A DNA stretch of 64,000 bases from Brucellaceae bacterium (GCA_020637775.1 JACKJV010000015.1:6180-70179), one strand, 5' to 3'; positions 1 through 9,472 are shown, counted from the first letter of the stretch. Notes: generated from the letters alone by a model not told the origin. A program made the numbers and translations.

Positions 1-130
<130 letters not shown>

Positions 131-190
131 TCAGGCGCGGGATAACGCAATTGCGCCGCGATTGCCAGTGCGCAGGGCCCGGTTTTGCAT

Positions 191-1243
191 TCAGCGATGG
201 ATGGCCGCATGCAGCCGGTGGAGAAGGCCGCTGACATGCTGGCGCTTGTCGAGATTGTAGGTTTCCCGCTCGATGATGGTCTGGCGTGTTTCCTCCCAGA
301 GGCGGGCAAGACCGTTTGCCGCGATCGTGTCCCCGGCCCTGGCCGCCTGAACCGCATCGCGCCCGAGGCGGTCGCCGACATGGCGGTTGAACAGGTCGAG
401 CGCGATCTCCGCATCGCGGCCGGCCAGCGCCTGGGCAATGCGAATCGCTTCCCCCGTGTCAAAGCGCGGCTGGTCGAGCAGCCGGTCGACCGCCTCGGCC
501 ACATCCAGCCCGCCATGACGGGTGAGCAGCAAGGCATTGCGCACGCTGCCTTCCGCCAGGTCGATGAGCCGCTGGCGTGCTTGCGGCTCCTCCGGGGCAT
601 CCTCATGAAGGACGGAAAGCGCCTGCAAGAGGTCCGTTTCCTCCAGCGGCCGCAGCCGGTGCACCTGGCAGCGTGAACGGATGGTCGGCAGAAGGCGTCC
701 CGGCGCATGGCTGACAAGCATGAACAGCGTGTCGCGCGGCGGCTCTTCGAGGCTCTTGAGAAGCGCATTGGCGGCCGACGTGTTCATCTGCTCGGCAGGA
801 TCGACGATCACGACGCGCCAGCTTCGGTCATGGGTCGTCATCGACAGGAAGTGGCCGAGCCGGCGGATTTCATCGACTGTGATGAAGTTCTTGTAACCGG
901 TGCCGGTGTCGCGAGGCGGTCGCGTGAGATGCAGCACGGCGGGGTGCGCACCGCTGGCAATCTGGCGCCAGACGGGATGCGCGGGGTTCGGGCGGACCAG
1001 CGTTTCCGGTGCATTGGGCCGGTCACGTTCGGTCAGCATGTGGAAAGCGAGATGGTAGGCGAATGTTGCCTTGCCGATCCCCTGCGGCCCGGTGAGCAAT
1101 GCGGCGTGATGCATCTTGCCGGTCCGCCAGGCGCCCGCAAACCAGGCAGCCGCCTCGTCATGCCCCACGAGATGGGGATTTTCTGCCGGCTCGGGAATAT
1201 CGGGCAGGCTGTCGGCCTGCTCCGGCGCCAGACGCTCGCTCAT
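191..1243 (-). CDS. holB: DNA polymerase III subunit delta prime
   Basis: A 350-residue AAA+ clamp-loader subunit, part of the complex that places the beta clamp on DNA. A P-loop (GPQGIGKATFAYHL, about residues 52-65) is followed by the conserved partner-sensing region NTSAANALLKSLEEPP (about 154-169) and an SRC motif (IRSRCQVHRLRP, about 187-198). The start lies 7 bases after the tmk stop, so the two are probably translated from one message that continues into metG. The length is normal for alphaproteobacterial HolB. The zinc-binding cysteines of the E. coli protein are not obvious, as is common in this class. Confidence 0.95.
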   Translation of the reverse strand: MSERLAPEQADSLPDIPEPAENPHLVGHDEAAAWFAGAWRTGKMHHAALLTGPQGIGKATFAYHLAFHMLTERDRPNAPETLVRPNPAHPVWRQIASGAHPAVLHLTRPPRDTGTGYKNFITVDEIRRLGHFLSMTTHDRSWRVVIVDPAEQMNTSAANALLKSLEEPPRDTLFMLVSHAPGRLLPTIRSRCQVHRLRPLEETDLLQALSVLHEDAPEEPQARQRLIDLAEGSVRNALLLTRHGGLDVAEAVDRLLDQPRFDTGEAIRIAQALAGRDAEIALDLFNRHVGDRLGRDAVQAARAGDTIAANGLARLWEETRQTIIERETYNLDKRQHVSGLLHRLHAAIHR

Positions 1244-1249
1244 GGCCTG

Positions 1250-1921
1250 TCACGCATCGGCATCGGCGGAAATTTCGGCCCGCGCCGCTTCCAGCAGGCT
1301 GGCGACGGCGGCGCGAATGTCTTCTGCCACGGCATCGGCATCGCGGCTGGCATCGACGATCCGGCAGCGCTCCGGCTCGGCGCGCGCGATTGCCAGGAAG
1401 GCCTCCCGGCGCTCCTCATGGACCCTCGCCTCCTCCTTCTCGTAGCGGTCGGCACGATCTCCGGCGGCGCGACGGGCATGCGCACGCTCAAGGCCGAGTT
1501 CGGCGGGCAGATCGAGGATCAGCGTCAGGTCGGGGATCATGCCGTTGATCGCCACCTCTTCCAGCCGCCGCATGAAATCCGGATCGAGCTTGCCCGTCAC
1601 GCCCTGATAGACCCGCGAGGAATCCATGAACCGGTCGCACAGGACGATCATGCCGGCGTCCACGGCCGGGCGGATCACCTGTTCGACATGGTCGGAGCGC
1701 GCCGTTGAAAACAGGATGGCCTCCATAGCCGGGCCGAAATGCTCCGCCGCGCCGGACAGCAGCACATGGCGCACCGCCTCGGCTCCCGGCGAACCGCCTG
1801 GTTCGCGGGTGACCAGAACGCGATGGCCGGCCGAGCGAAGCCATTCGGCCAGACGCTCGATCTGGGTGGTCTTGCCGCCCCCCTCGCCGCCTTCAAACGT
1901 GATGAAAAGCCCGTCTGGCAC
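1250..1921 (-). CDS. tmk: Thymidylate kinase
   Basis: A 223-residue dTMP kinase that phosphorylates dTMP to dTDP for DNA synthesis. The P-loop [12 protein letters not shown] lies near residues 9-20, the substrate loop [11 protein letters not shown] near 38-48, and [12 protein letters not shown], the nucleoside-binding DR motif, near 95-107. The start codon is GTG (the minus-strand triplet at 1919-1921) with an AGAGAGG-like ribosome site upstream. No better ATG exists before the P-loop. It is first of the tmk-holB-metG run. A gap of about 140 bases separates it from dacF. Confidence 0.96.
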   Translation of the reverse strand: MPDGLFITFEGGEGGGKTTQIERLAEWLRSAGHRVLVTREPGGSPGAEAVRHVLLSGAAEHFGPAMEAILFSTARSDHVEQVIRPAVDAGMIVLCDRFMDSSRVYQGVTGKLDPDFMRRLEEVAINGMIPDLTLILDLPAELGLERAHARRAAGDRADRYEKEEARVHEERREAFLAIARAEPERCRIVDASRDADAVAEDIRAAVASLLEAARAEISADADA

Positions 1922-2061
1922 CTGTGTCGGCCTCTCTGCGTTTGCCTCGCGAACCTTGTCTTAGTGCGCGTGGCCGCCAGCGTCCATAGCCGCCGGCTGT
2001 TCCGGCAAACCTCGCGCCCGCGCGCCGGCCCGCGGCGGATCAGACCCATGCGAACCGCCCG

Positions 2062-3231
2062 CTATCCGCGCAACCAGCCGATCATCAATTCCTCGATGGC
2101 ATCCACGGCGCGCTGCTGAAGCGTGCCCTTGCCAACGCTTTCTGCGGCAAAGAGTGGCGTTTCCTGACTCAGCGTATCGCCGATCCACACCTTCAGGGCA
2201 CCGATGGGCGCGCCCTCCTCGACCGGCACGTCAACCGGACCATCATAGACGATGCGCGCGATCAGCCGGTCGCGATTGGTAATCGGAACGAGGATGGAGA
2301 CCGCGCCTTCCGCCCGCAGGGCCACGCCGGACTTGGCGCCGCCATACAGATCGGCCTCGCCGATGATCTCACCGGCCTTGAAGATCTCCTTGCTCTCGAA
2401 GGCGCGGATGCCCCAATCAAGGATCTTGCGGGCCTCCTCCGCGCGCTGCCGGTCGGTCTTCATGCCCGACATGGCGACGAAGATCCGCCGCCCCTCGCGG
2501 TTCACCGAGCCGACGATGGCGTATCCGCTTTCCTCGGTGAAGCCGGTCTTCATGCCGTCGGCGCCAATATCCATGCGCAGCAACGGGTTGCGGTTGCGCT
2601 GGAGGATCTTGTTCCAGGTGAACTCGGTCTGGCTGTAATAGTGGTAGTATTGGGGATAGGTTTTCCAGATATGGAGCGCCAGCCGGGCAAGATCCTTCAT
2701 CGTGACAACCTGCCCCTCGGCAGGCAGGCCCGTCGAATTCCGGAAAACCGAGTTTTCCAGCCCGATCTTGCGGGCCCGCTCGGTCATCAGCCGCGCGAAA
2801 TTCTCCTCCGATCCCGCCATGCCTTCCGCGATGATGATGCAGCCGTCATTGGCCGACTGCACGATGACCGCCTGGATGAGATCCTCCAACCGGATCTCGG
2901 ACTTCACCTCCGCGAACATGGTCGAACCGCCCGAAACGGCCCCGCCGGTTCGCCAGGCATTCTCGGAGACATAGAACGTGTCGTCCATGGACAGCCGGCC
3001 GATGCTGAGCGCATGAAACACCACTTCCATGGTCATAAGCTTGGCCAGCGAAGCCGGGGGAACCGGCTTTTCCTCGTTTTTCGCGAAGAGAATCGACCCG
3101 GTTCCGGCATCGATCATGTAGGCCGTATCGGCCGATGTTTCGAAAAGCTGCGCATTGGCCGGCGCAAGGCTCACAAAGAAAACCGCCCATCCCAGCAGGA
3201 TGGTGCGATGGATCGCCTTTAGCATGTTCAT
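2062..3231 (-). CDS. dacF: D-alanyl-D-alanine carboxypeptidase, penicillin-binding protein 5/6 family
   Basis: A 389-residue periplasmic serine peptidase that trims the terminal D-Ala of peptidoglycan pentapeptides. A signal peptide (about residues 1-27, ending PANAQ) is followed by all three active-site motifs: SLAK (about 62-65, nucleophile Ser), SAN (about 125-127) and KTG (about 228-230). A C-terminal beta domain of the PBP5 C family follows. It is transcribed toward tmk and lies downstream of the rlpA-like gene, the usual neighbourhood in this order. The name follows that synteny. DacA or DacC would be equally correct functionally. Confidence 0.93.
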   Translation of the reverse strand: MNMLKAIHRTILLGWAVFFVSLAPANAQLFETSADTAYMIDAGTGSILFAKNEEKPVPPASLAKLMTMEVVFHALSIGRLSMDDTFYVSENAWRTGGAVSGGSTMFAEVKSEIRLEDLIQAVIVQSANDGCIIIAEGMAGSEENFARLMTERARKIGLENSVFRNSTGLPAEGQVVTMKDLARLALHIWKTYPQYYHYYSQTEFTWNKILQRNRNPLLRMDIGADGMKTGFTEESGYAIVGSVNREGRRIFVAMSGMKTDRQRAEEARKILDWGIRAFESKEIFKAGEIIGEADLYGGAKSGVALRAEGAVSILVPITNRDRLIARIVYDGPVDVPVEEGAPIGALKVWIGDTLSQETPLFAAESVGKGTLQQRAVDAIEELMIGWLRG

Positions 3232-3331
3232 CGGTTGTGTCTTGTCCGCCCTGGTTCATTGCGCCCCTCGAAAGGCTAGCAAGATGTGGCGCAGACAATC
3301 AACCGTATCGGCCGGCGATCACAATGAAATT

Positions 3332-4579
3332 TCAGTCGCGAATGAAAAAGGCCTCGCTTGCCCCCGCATCCCATGCCGCATGCAACACCGCATCCGGGTC
3401 CTGACCTTCCCCGACCCGCAGGGTGAGCACATGCGAGCCGCCATCGGCTGCGCTGAACGACTGCAATTGCGCACGCCCATGGGCCTTCAGGGCATTCGCG
3501 ACCGCCAGCGCCGCCGCGCGGTTGCCGAACGTGCCGACATAGATGGAGGGACCGGCATCGGACGTGCCCGAACGCTGCAGTGCCGCCTTGACCGACTGGA
3601 CCTCGGATGCCCGGCTCAGGTCGTGCAGGGAAAACGCATCGGCAGCCGCGGCGACACGCTGCGAGGCATAGGAGAGCGCCATTACCGGCTCGCCGGCGGC
3701 CAGCGTCGTCCCCGGCCGCGCGGTAGGCACGGGCACGGTATCGGGAAGAACAAAGACCGGCCCTCCAGCCGGTGCATAGGCAGCGGGAACGACAGAGCCC
3801 ACCGGCATGGATGCCTGGCCGGCATAGGCATTGACCGAAGCGACGCCCGGCAGGCCACCTTCCGGACGGCGGATGCCGACGACGGACGGCGTCCGCCCGC
3901 TCTCCGCCATGGCCAGCATGACACCTGACAAGCCGGTCGCAGGCGTAGCCCTGCCCGGGTTGTAGGAAGCCATCAGCGTTTCGGTTCGCTCGCCATCGAT
4001 CGGCGCCGGTCCGACATAGTCGACCTTCACCGTGGCCACGCCGTCGCTCTTGTAGTCGAGCAAATCGGCCGCCTTGCTCGAAAGGTCGATGATGCGGTTA
4101 TGCGCGAATGGACCGCGGTCATTCACCCGGACGATGACGGACGCTCCATTCGCCATGTTGGTGACGCGGGCATAGCTGGGCAGCGGCATTGTCGGATGCG
4201 CCGCCGACAGGTGCGTCATGTCGTAGATTTCGCCATTGGCCGTCAGCCGGCCGTGGAAGGCATCGCCGTACCAGCTTGCCTTGCCAACCTTGCTGTAGTT
4301 CGGATCTTTTTTGGGATGATACCACTTGCCGGCCACCTTGTATGGCTTGCCGACCTGTGAGCGGCCACCGCCCCGCTTGAGCCGCGAGCGCTTTTCGGTG
4401 ATGCGCGGACTGGCTTTGACGCCATATTTGCCTTCCGGAAAATATTCCTTGCCCGAAGCTTCCGGCGCACGGGCGGACTTGTAGGAAAATTTCGCACCCG
4501 GTGCGCCACAGGAAGCCAGCGCGATCAACGCCGTCCCTGCGGCGCAGATTGCAAGTGAGCGCTTGAAGCCCGATACCAT
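3332..4579 (-). CDS. rlpA: RlpA-like septal ring lipoprotein with SPOR domain
   Basis: A 415-residue lipoprotein. I chose the ATG at 4577-4579 because AGGAGAGG lies about 11 bases upstream and a signal peptide starts directly, ending in the lipobox LASC (about residues 21-24). An upstream in-frame start would add 19 hydrophilic residues. The double-psi beta-barrel (RlpA/expansin type) spans about residues 95-185 and includes ASWYGDAFHGRLTANGE and VRVNDRGPF. A C-terminal SPOR-like domain (about 335-415) should bind denuded glycan at the division site. The middle is Pro/Ala-rich and probably disordered. In some bacteria RlpA is a lytic transglycosylase; activity here is inferred. Confidence 0.88.
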   Translation of the reverse strand: MVSGFKRSLAICAAGTALIALASCGAPGAKFSYKSARAPEASGKEYFPEGKYGVKASPRITEKRSRLKRGGGRSQVGKPYKVAGKWYHPKKDPNYSKVGKASWYGDAFHGRLTANGEIYDMTHLSAAHPTMPLPSYARVTNMANGASVIVRVNDRGPFAHNRIIDLSSKAADLLDYKSDGVATVKVDYVGPAPIDGERTETLMASYNPGRATPATGLSGVMLAMAESGRTPSVVGIRRPEGGLPGVASVNAYAGQASMPVGSVVPAAYAPAGGPVFVLPDTVPVPTARPGTTLAAGEPVMALSYASQRVAAAADAFSLHDLSRASEVQSVKAALQRSGTSDAGPSIYVGTFGNRAAALAVANALKAHGRAQLQSFSAADGGSHVLTLRVGEGQDPDAVLHAAWDAGASEAFFIRD

Positions 4580-4723
4580 GTGACTGCCCTCTCCTGACCC
4601 TCGCCCCTTTTCCGCCGGTTTTCCCGGTCTCGTCAATCCGGAATACTAGCGGAAAAGATTTAGTAGCCGATTAATCCATTGTGTCGGCATAGGGGCAAGA
4701 TTATGGCGGCAGGGACGATTCGC

Positions 4724-5101
4724 TTACCGGACCAGCCGGCCCTGCCCCGAATCCCCGTCATCGCGGATCCAGCGGAACGAATTGTTTCCGGTCAACTCTA
4801 TGGAAAAACAGAATGTCCTCCCGCGATACCAGCTCGGCCATTTCTGGCACAGGCGGTTTTCCTCCACCCACCAGCGCCCTGTTTCGCGCGGAGAAAAGAA
4901 GCGGGCAAGACCGAGCGCCGAACCATCGCCGGTTACCTGCCCTGCCGGATCGTAGCGCAGCGGAAAGTCGCCGAATCCGGTTTCCAGCATCACCTTTCCG
5001 CCGGTCACGAAATCGCGCATTTCGGGGCCGGACAGCTGTTTGGCGGAGACCGGCACGGACAGGATGAAGACAGCGGCGGCGGCCAGGATGACATGGTGCA
5101 T
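4724..5101 (-). CDS. Small secreted protein of unknown function
   Basis: A 125-residue protein with a signal peptide (MHHVILAAAAVFILSVPVSA, about 20 residues). The start at 5099-5101 is supported by a strong GGAGGAAACG site directly upstream. A longer in-frame start lacks one. The mature part is short, rich in Trp and aromatic residues, and has two Cys (in ENRLCQKW and GRTFCFSI) that could form a disulfide in the periplasm. It is likely a conserved alphaproteobacterial periplasmic protein. I recognise no function. It lies between the rlpA-like gene and tRNA-Ser, just before the accessory region begins. Confidence 0.75.
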   Translation of the reverse strand: MHHVILAAAAVFILSVPVSAKQLSGPEMRDFVTGGKVMLETGFGDFPLRYDPAGQVTGDGSALGLARFFSPRETGRWWVEENRLCQKWPSWYRGRTFCFSIELTGNNSFRWIRDDGDSGQGRLVR

Positions 5102-5217
5102 CGTTTCCTCCAGGAGCTTTGTCACGTCGGTTACGCAACCGGCGGCCGGGCAGATCATGAGATGACCGCGCGCCAGCCCTTGAAATAGCCGGCGGCTTGG
5201 CTCATAGGGAAGCGCGT

Positions 5218-5307
5218 GGATGGGTGGCCGAGCGGTTTAAGGCACCGGTCTTGAAAACCGGCGTGCGCGAGAGCGTACCGTGGGTTCGAATCCCACCCCA
5301 TCCGCCA
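5218..5307 (+). tRNA. tRNA-Ser (anticodon UGA)
   Basis: A 90-base gene with an encoded 3' CCA. The acceptor stem pairs GGATGGG (5218-5224) with CCCATCC near the 3' end. The anticodon stem CCGGT/ACCGG (5245-5249 and 5257-5261) encloses the loop CTTGAAA, so the anticodon is TGA at 5252-5254. A long variable arm, typical of tRNA-Ser, follows. The T arm is GTGGGTTCGAATCCCAC. The gene ends exactly where the accessory region begins and may be its attachment site (see findings). Confidence 0.97.
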
Positions 5308-5440
5308 CTTGCCCCAGCGAAAGCGTTCTCCCGATCCGGGCGCGGCCGGATTTTTCCATTGTATTCGAGGGTTATGCGGGCGTGGCTTTGCACTGCTCCC
5401 GGCGTGAGGAGGCACGGAAACGGTCTCTTAGGCCGATATT
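5301..5440 (+). repeat. tRNA-Ser 3' end and flank, copy 1 of a diverged direct repeat
   Basis: The last bases of tRNA-Ser plus about 130 bases downstream align almost without gaps to 57872-58010. Shared blocks include TCCG-CACTTGCCC, GCGTTCTCCCGATC, GCGGCC-GATTT, TTATGCGGG and CGGTCTC. I estimate by eye that around two thirds of positions match. No gene is evident here. It could be the left attachment flank of an integrated region or a member of a dispersed noncoding repeat family. Confidence 0.7.
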
Positions 5441-5832
5441 CTCCAGACCTCATGACTGCGCAGATTTGGTGAATTTTTCGCAAGGCGTTGAGATTATGCT
5501 GCTTTTCAGATCGAAAACCTGAACACTTTGACGCCGGTCGCACTCGGCGAGATGGAACAGAAATCGAACGTTCGCTGGCGCTCGTGCGTCTGCTGCGGCC
5601 GGCATTTTGCCCCCGCATTGTCTCGCTATTTCACCATTGCGGTCGTTCGCTGCGGGCCGCGCGAACGACCAGGCCCGGACGATGCGGACCTTCTCGGGTA
5701 GAAGAATCTGTCATGCAGAACCGCCTACTCCGCCCGAAGAGGCCACCGCAAGACGCGCGTTTCTTCGTACGTCGGGCAAGAGAAGATGGCGTCGCGCACC
5801 GCTACAGGCACACCAGCCACCGCATCAGGGTT
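5441..5832. other. Gene-poor stretch between tRNA-Ser repeat and first regulator
   Basis: No recognisable gene. A 49-codon open frame at 5552-5701 (plus strand) contains a CVCC-G-H pattern that could be a tiny zinc-binding peptide, but it lacks a clear ribosome site and I do not call it. Longer open frames here have biased Arg-rich compositions typical of shadows in high-GC DNA. Confidence 0.5.
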
Positions 5833-6552
5833 CTAACCAATCATGCGATCCGTGTCGGCTACCGCGCCTTTCGCGACCGGCGCAAAGCTGCTTCGCATGA
5901 GCCACTTGGTCAGTGTCCGCCCCATTAGGTCGTGACCTGTCAGGGTTATCCTCCCGGCCTCGATCTCGGCCTCGAAGGTTGAATGACCCATCCATGCGGA
6001 CGTCAGATCTCGAAGCCCGCAAACGACAAAAAGATCGACTTCGTACTTCGGGTCCGTATAGCAAAGGTCCGTTTCCTCTCCCGGCTTTGCCACGATCCAG
6101 TAGTTTACTGTCTCGTTGGACGGCTCCTTGAGAATGAACTGGATCGTGCTTCGGCGCTTGGGCAGCTGCAATTGATCTATCTTGCCGCGGATCTTCCACA
6201 TCAATAGGCGGGCATCGAGATCTTGGAGAGACACGTCGCAGTCGATATTCCGGTGGGCCCATTCGCCAAGTGCGAAGATCAGGGGCTTCAGTTCGTCGGC
6301 CAATACAGTGGTGAGGTATTCGGTGTGTGCACCTGCACCCGCATCGTGACGCGCGACCAGACCGTTTGCCTCCATCTCTTTCAGCCGCTTGGAGAGTAAT
6401 CCCGGTGACATGCCAGGCACGCCCCTCTGGATTTCGTTGAATCGGGTCGACCCGGACCACATTTCGCAAAGCAGGAGCATAGTCCAGCGCGGCTCCAAAA
6501 GGCTGGCGGCCATAGCGACCGGGCAGAACCTTGGGTAGTTGCTATCTGGCAT
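5833..6552 (-). CDS. HxlR-family transcriptional regulator with C-terminal sterol-carrier-like domain
   Basis: A 239-residue regulator. The N-terminal winged helix (about residues 8-100) shows HxlR features: CPVAMAASLLEPRWTMLLL, then RFNEIQRGVPGMSPGLLSKRLKEME. The C-terminal half (about 120-220) resembles an SCP2-like ligand pocket. A GGGGGAGG ribosome site precedes the start. It lies divergent to the tautomerase/OsmC/methyltransferase genes at 6704-8336, across about 150 bases, so it probably controls them as well as itself. It is a paralog of the frameshifted regulator at 8752-9472. Confidence 0.85.
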   Translation of the reverse strand: MPDSNYPRFCPVAMAASLLEPRWTMLLLCEMWSGSTRFNEIQRGVPGMSPGLLSKRLKEMEANGLVARHDAGAGAHTEYLTTVLADELKPLIFALGEWAHRNIDCDVSLQDLDARLLMWKIRGKIDQLQLPKRRSTIQFILKEPSNETVNYWIVAKPGEETDLCYTDPKYEVDLFVVCGLRDLTSAWMGHSTFEAEIEAGRITLTGHDLMGRTLTKWLMRSSFAPVAKGAVADTDRMIG

Positions 6553-6703
6553 GATGTGACCTCCCCCGATAGATAAGCACTCCGACCTCGCAGCCGTCTA
6601 CTTCAGAAAGTGAAGTGAGTTTACTCCATTTGCTGAACTGGTTCGGCCAAGGCCGTCGATGCCAACCTCCTCGCACTACAGTTTCATAGAAAGGAGGCAA
6701 GAC

Positions 6704-6919
6704 ATGCCACTGGTGGATATCGAAGTGATCGAAGGCGTGTTCGACGACGCTCAAAAGGCGCTGATGATCGAGAAGGTGACCGACGCGATGGTGGAGGTCG
6801 AGGGTGAGAACATGAGGGGTGTGACCTGGGTTCGCGTGAAGGAAGTTCGCAGCGGGCAGTGGGGAATTGGCGGGAACACGCCAAGCGCCGACGACATAAA
6901 GGCGATGGCCGCGGGCTAG
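6704..6919 (+). CDS. 4-oxalocrotonate tautomerase family protein
   Basis: A 71-residue tautomerase-superfamily protein. The start at 6704 (AAAGGAGGCAAGAC upstream) places Pro directly after Met (MPLVDIEVIEG), which is required because the N-terminal proline is the catalytic base after Met removal. An upstream in-frame ATG at 6659 would bury this proline. Length matches the single-domain family, which works as oligomers on enol/keto substrates. It is the first gene after the divergent HxlR regulator and is followed by the OsmC-family gene. Substrate unknown. Confidence 0.85.
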   Translation: MPLVDIEVIEGVFDDAQKALMIEKVTDAMVEVEGENMRGVTWVRVKEVRSGQWGIGGNTPSADDIKAMAAG

Positions 6920-6999
6920 TCGCCGCGATCTGGTCGGGCCGTTTCATCAGGCGGCCCGCCCGACACTCTGGATTGCCAACTTCAGCGAAGGGACCGGCG

Positions 7000-7518
7000 A
7001 TGGACAAGAACACTCATGCACGAGATGGGCAGTTGCGCGCCATCGAAGTATTCTCAAAACGGCCCGAGAGTGCGCAAGTCGTCAACCGGGGCATTGCCGA
7101 GGTCCGCGATGGTCTGACCTGCTTCTACGAGCAGGATGACCATCGCCTGGCAATCGACATGCCACGGGCGATCGGTGGCAGTGAAGAAGGTTTGCCGCCC
7201 GGATTCTATGGTCGCGCTGCGATTTGCGGCTGCCTCGCGATCGGGATCAAGATGACCGCCGCTCGAGAAGACATTCATATCGAGACCGTGCAGGTAGGGA
7301 TTGAACAGGACTGGGACAATCGCGGGGTGCTCGCGATGGACGGGGCAAGGCCTGTCCCAAGCGAGACCCGCATTGCCATCCAAGTCACGAGCTCCGAACC
7401 CGAACACCTCCTGGAAGAGATGCTTGATCGTGCTCTCTCCGGAGACCCGTGGTTCCTGGCATTCAGGGACGCACAGCCGGTGCGGACGAAGATCTCGGTC
7501 TCTCAGGCGGTTGCGTGA
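7000..7518 (+). CDS. OsmC-family protein
   Basis: A 172-residue protein of the OsmC/Ohr fold, whose members reduce organic hydroperoxides or otherwise handle stress with two cysteines. The start at 7000 has GAAGGGAC upstream. The helix with the conserved first cysteine is visible (GRAAICGCLAIGIKMTAARE, about residues 75-94), followed by a beta segment with IETVQVGIEQDWDNRG. A matching second catalytic Cys near the C-terminal helix is not evident, so peroxidase activity is uncertain. Its stop overlaps the start of the methyltransferase (TGATG), implying coupled translation. Confidence 0.8.
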   Translation: MDKNTHARDGQLRAIEVFSKRPESAQVVNRGIAEVRDGLTCFYEQDDHRLAIDMPRAIGGSEEGLPPGFYGRAAICGCLAIGIKMTAAREDIHIETVQVGIEQDWDNRGVLAMDGARPVPSETRIAIQVTSSEPEHLLEEMLDRALSGDPWFLAFRDAQPVRTKISVSQAVA

Positions 7519-8336
7519 TGGACGCCCGCCTGCAACTTCGCGTCCAGCGTTATGGTTGGGACGCAGCGGCCGTCCACTATCATACGGGTTGGGAAGCCCA
7601 GCTGCGACCCGCTCATGATCGACTTATACAAATCGTGGGCATCGTCGCCGGCCAGCGGGTCATTGAGACGGCCTGCGGAAGCGGTCTCATCACCCTGCGC
7701 CTCGCCGAAATGCTCGGTCCCCAAGGTCGCGTACTGGCGACCGACATCTCGCAGGGTATGATTGATAGCCTCGAAGTGCGCCTAAAGCGGCTGCCGTTCT
7801 CGAATGTCGAAGCTGTACGAATGGCGGCAGAAGAACTGGATGTGCCCGACAATTCATACGACGTCGCCGTAGCCGCGCTTGGGCTGATGTACACGCCTGA
7901 CCCGGCCAAGGCGGTCCGCGAGATGGCGCGGGTCGTCAAACGAGGCGGTATCGTTGCCGCAACGGTTTGGGGTGAGCGCCGGAACTGCGGCTGGGCTGAT
8001 GTCTTTCCCATCGTCGATGCCCGTGTCGCCTCCGAGGTCTGTCCAATGTTTTTCGGGACGGGCGCGCCCGGGGCATTGAAGGAGATTTTCGAAACGGCCG
8101 GACTTGAGGAAGTTCAGGAGCATCGGCATTCGGAAACGCTTATGTTTGCGTCCGAAAAGGACGTCGTGAATGCCGTTCTGCTTGGCGGTCCTGTCGCTCT
8201 CGCGGTGAAACGTTTCGATCATGCTGTGTGGCGGGAAGTCAGCAATGAGTTCCTCGCGTCCGTCGAGGCGTTCAGATCCCGCGATGGCGGCTACCGCATC
8301 CCGGGTGAGTTTGTGACAGTGTGCGGGCGGCGGTGA
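7518..8336 (+). CDS. Class I SAM-dependent methyltransferase
   Basis: A 272-residue Methyltransf_11-type enzyme. Motif I is VIETACGSGLITLRLAE (about residues 46-62, with Gly-x-Gly replaced by CGSG). An acidic residue in VLATDISQGM (about 71-80) should bind the SAM ribose, and motif IV-like DVAVAALGLMYTPDP is near 115-129. The start ATG overlaps the OsmC stop. It completes the tautomerase-OsmC-methyltransferase set likely controlled by the divergent HxlR regulator. The acceptor substrate is unknown. The C-terminus ends abruptly near a recombinase-linked gene fragment but looks complete. Confidence 0.82.
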   Translation: MDARLQLRVQRYGWDAAAVHYHTGWEAQLRPAHDRLIQIVGIVAGQRVIETACGSGLITLRLAEMLGPQGRVLATDISQGMIDSLEVRLKRLPFSNVEAVRMAAEELDVPDNSYDVAVAALGLMYTPDPAKAVREMARVVKRGGIVAATVWGERRNCGWADVFPIVDARVASEVCPMFFGTGAPGALKEIFETAGLEEVQEHRHSETLMFASEKDVVNAVLLGGPVALAVKRFDHAVWREVSNEFLASVEAFRSRDGGYRIPGEFVTVCGRR

Positions 8337-8443
8337 TCTTGATCGAACGCGACTGTGGTCATGCTGGGCCAGTGGGCAATTCGCAGTCATGTCCCCCGCG
8401 GGCTCGCTCCGGCCGATCGCCGCACCAATCGCGAACGGCCGCT

Positions 8444-8722
8444 TCAGCCAACACTCTCGAAGTGGACCGCCTGCCGCTCCCATTCCATCAGGAACCGCTC
8501 CAGCACCTGTGCGAGAGGCACCTTCGGCCCCTGCTTCACATCGAGGATCGCCTCGACAATGTCGGGCGCGAGCAGGGTCAGGCGCAGGACGCGGGTCATG
8601 TGCGAGGGCGCGATGCCCTCCTGTTTCGCCATCTCGGCGATGGTGGCGAACTCGATAGCCTTCAATTTGCGCTTCCAGCGGAAGGCGCGGGGCGACTCGG
8701 TGTGCTCTGAACCCTCGGCCAT
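8444..8722 (-). pseudogene. Recombinase-linked helix-turn-helix protein, N-terminally truncated copy 1
   Basis: A 92-residue open frame whose C-terminal two thirds closely match the gene at 19978-20367: TIAEMAKQEGIAPSHMTRVL then RLTLLAPDIVEAILD. The block is a helix-turn-helix that in the 20 kb copy overlaps the large serine recombinase gene. Here there is no recombinase and the N-terminal 35 or so residues of the longer copy are not matched, so it is probably the scar of a lost element. It could still be translated. It sits 30 bases past the stop of the frameshifted HxlR gene. Confidence 0.65.
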
Positions 8723-8751
8723 GCACCCCGAGGCCTTTGGCCGAACCCGGC

Positions 8752-9472
8752 TCAATCCACACGCATGACCCGCACCTCGGGCGGGCGTTTTGCGATCTTG
8801 GAAACCGAACTCAGCCCCAACCATCGAGCCACGTCCCGGGTGAACCGAGGCGGTCCATCCACGTGCAAGCGGCCCTCGTCCAGGGCCCGCCTGATCGGAA
8901 GCCATCCCATCCAGACCCGGGTAAAGTCTCGCACGCCCGCCTCGACGCGGACATCGATCTCGTGGCCGGGGTCGATGTAGCACACGTCGATGTCGCCGCC
9001 TTCGACGACCAGCCAGTGATCTGTCTTGCCGTCGGGACCGTCGGGGAAGTGAAAGTGCAGGACGAAGCGGTCAGGCAGGTCGCCCGGTAGACGCAAGTTG
9101 CGGCGCACGTCCCACATCAGGAAATCGGTATCGACATCTTCGAGCGACGGCTCGGTGTCGATCCATTCCTGGCCCCACTCCGCTACGCCGCGCACGATGG
9201 GCCCGAGGGACCGCCCCGCCTCGGTCAGCCGGTAGTGGGTGGGCTTGCCGCGCCCTTCGGCCTGACGTGTCACGAGCCCCGCGGTCTCTAGCTCTTTCAG
9301 GCGCTGCGAGAGCATGCTGCGCGACATGAGCGGAACCCCCCCGCGAGATGTCGTTGAACTGCGTCGAGCCTTCCAGTAGTTCCCGCAACAGCAACAGCGT
9401 CCAGCGGGTCCCGAGGATCTCCGCCGCCATGGAAAGCGGGCAATATTGTCCGTATCGGGGGCGACGGTCCAT
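8752..9472 (-). pseudogene. HxlR-family regulator with a single-base frameshift
   Basis: The N-terminal part reads MDRRPRYGQYCPLSMAAEIL and on through STQFNDISRG in one frame. The rest, from GVPLMSRSMLSQRLKELE to the stop at 8752, is in another. The switch is at a run of seven C (plus strand, about 9337-9343). Removing one base restores SRGVPLMSRSML, the exact HxlR consensus. The repaired protein would have 239 residues with the same winged helix plus SCP2-like layout as the regulator at 5833-6552. It is divergent to the gene set at 9618-11112. The defect is either a real inactivation or a homopolymer sequencing error. Confidence 0.85.

Noticed and set aside
5202..5618. 138-codon minus-strand frame across tRNA-Ser
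   Set aside because: It reads through the tRNA on the opposite strand and gives the familiar Arg-rich false protein (FKTGALNRSATHP) often mis-annotated at tRNA-Ser genes.
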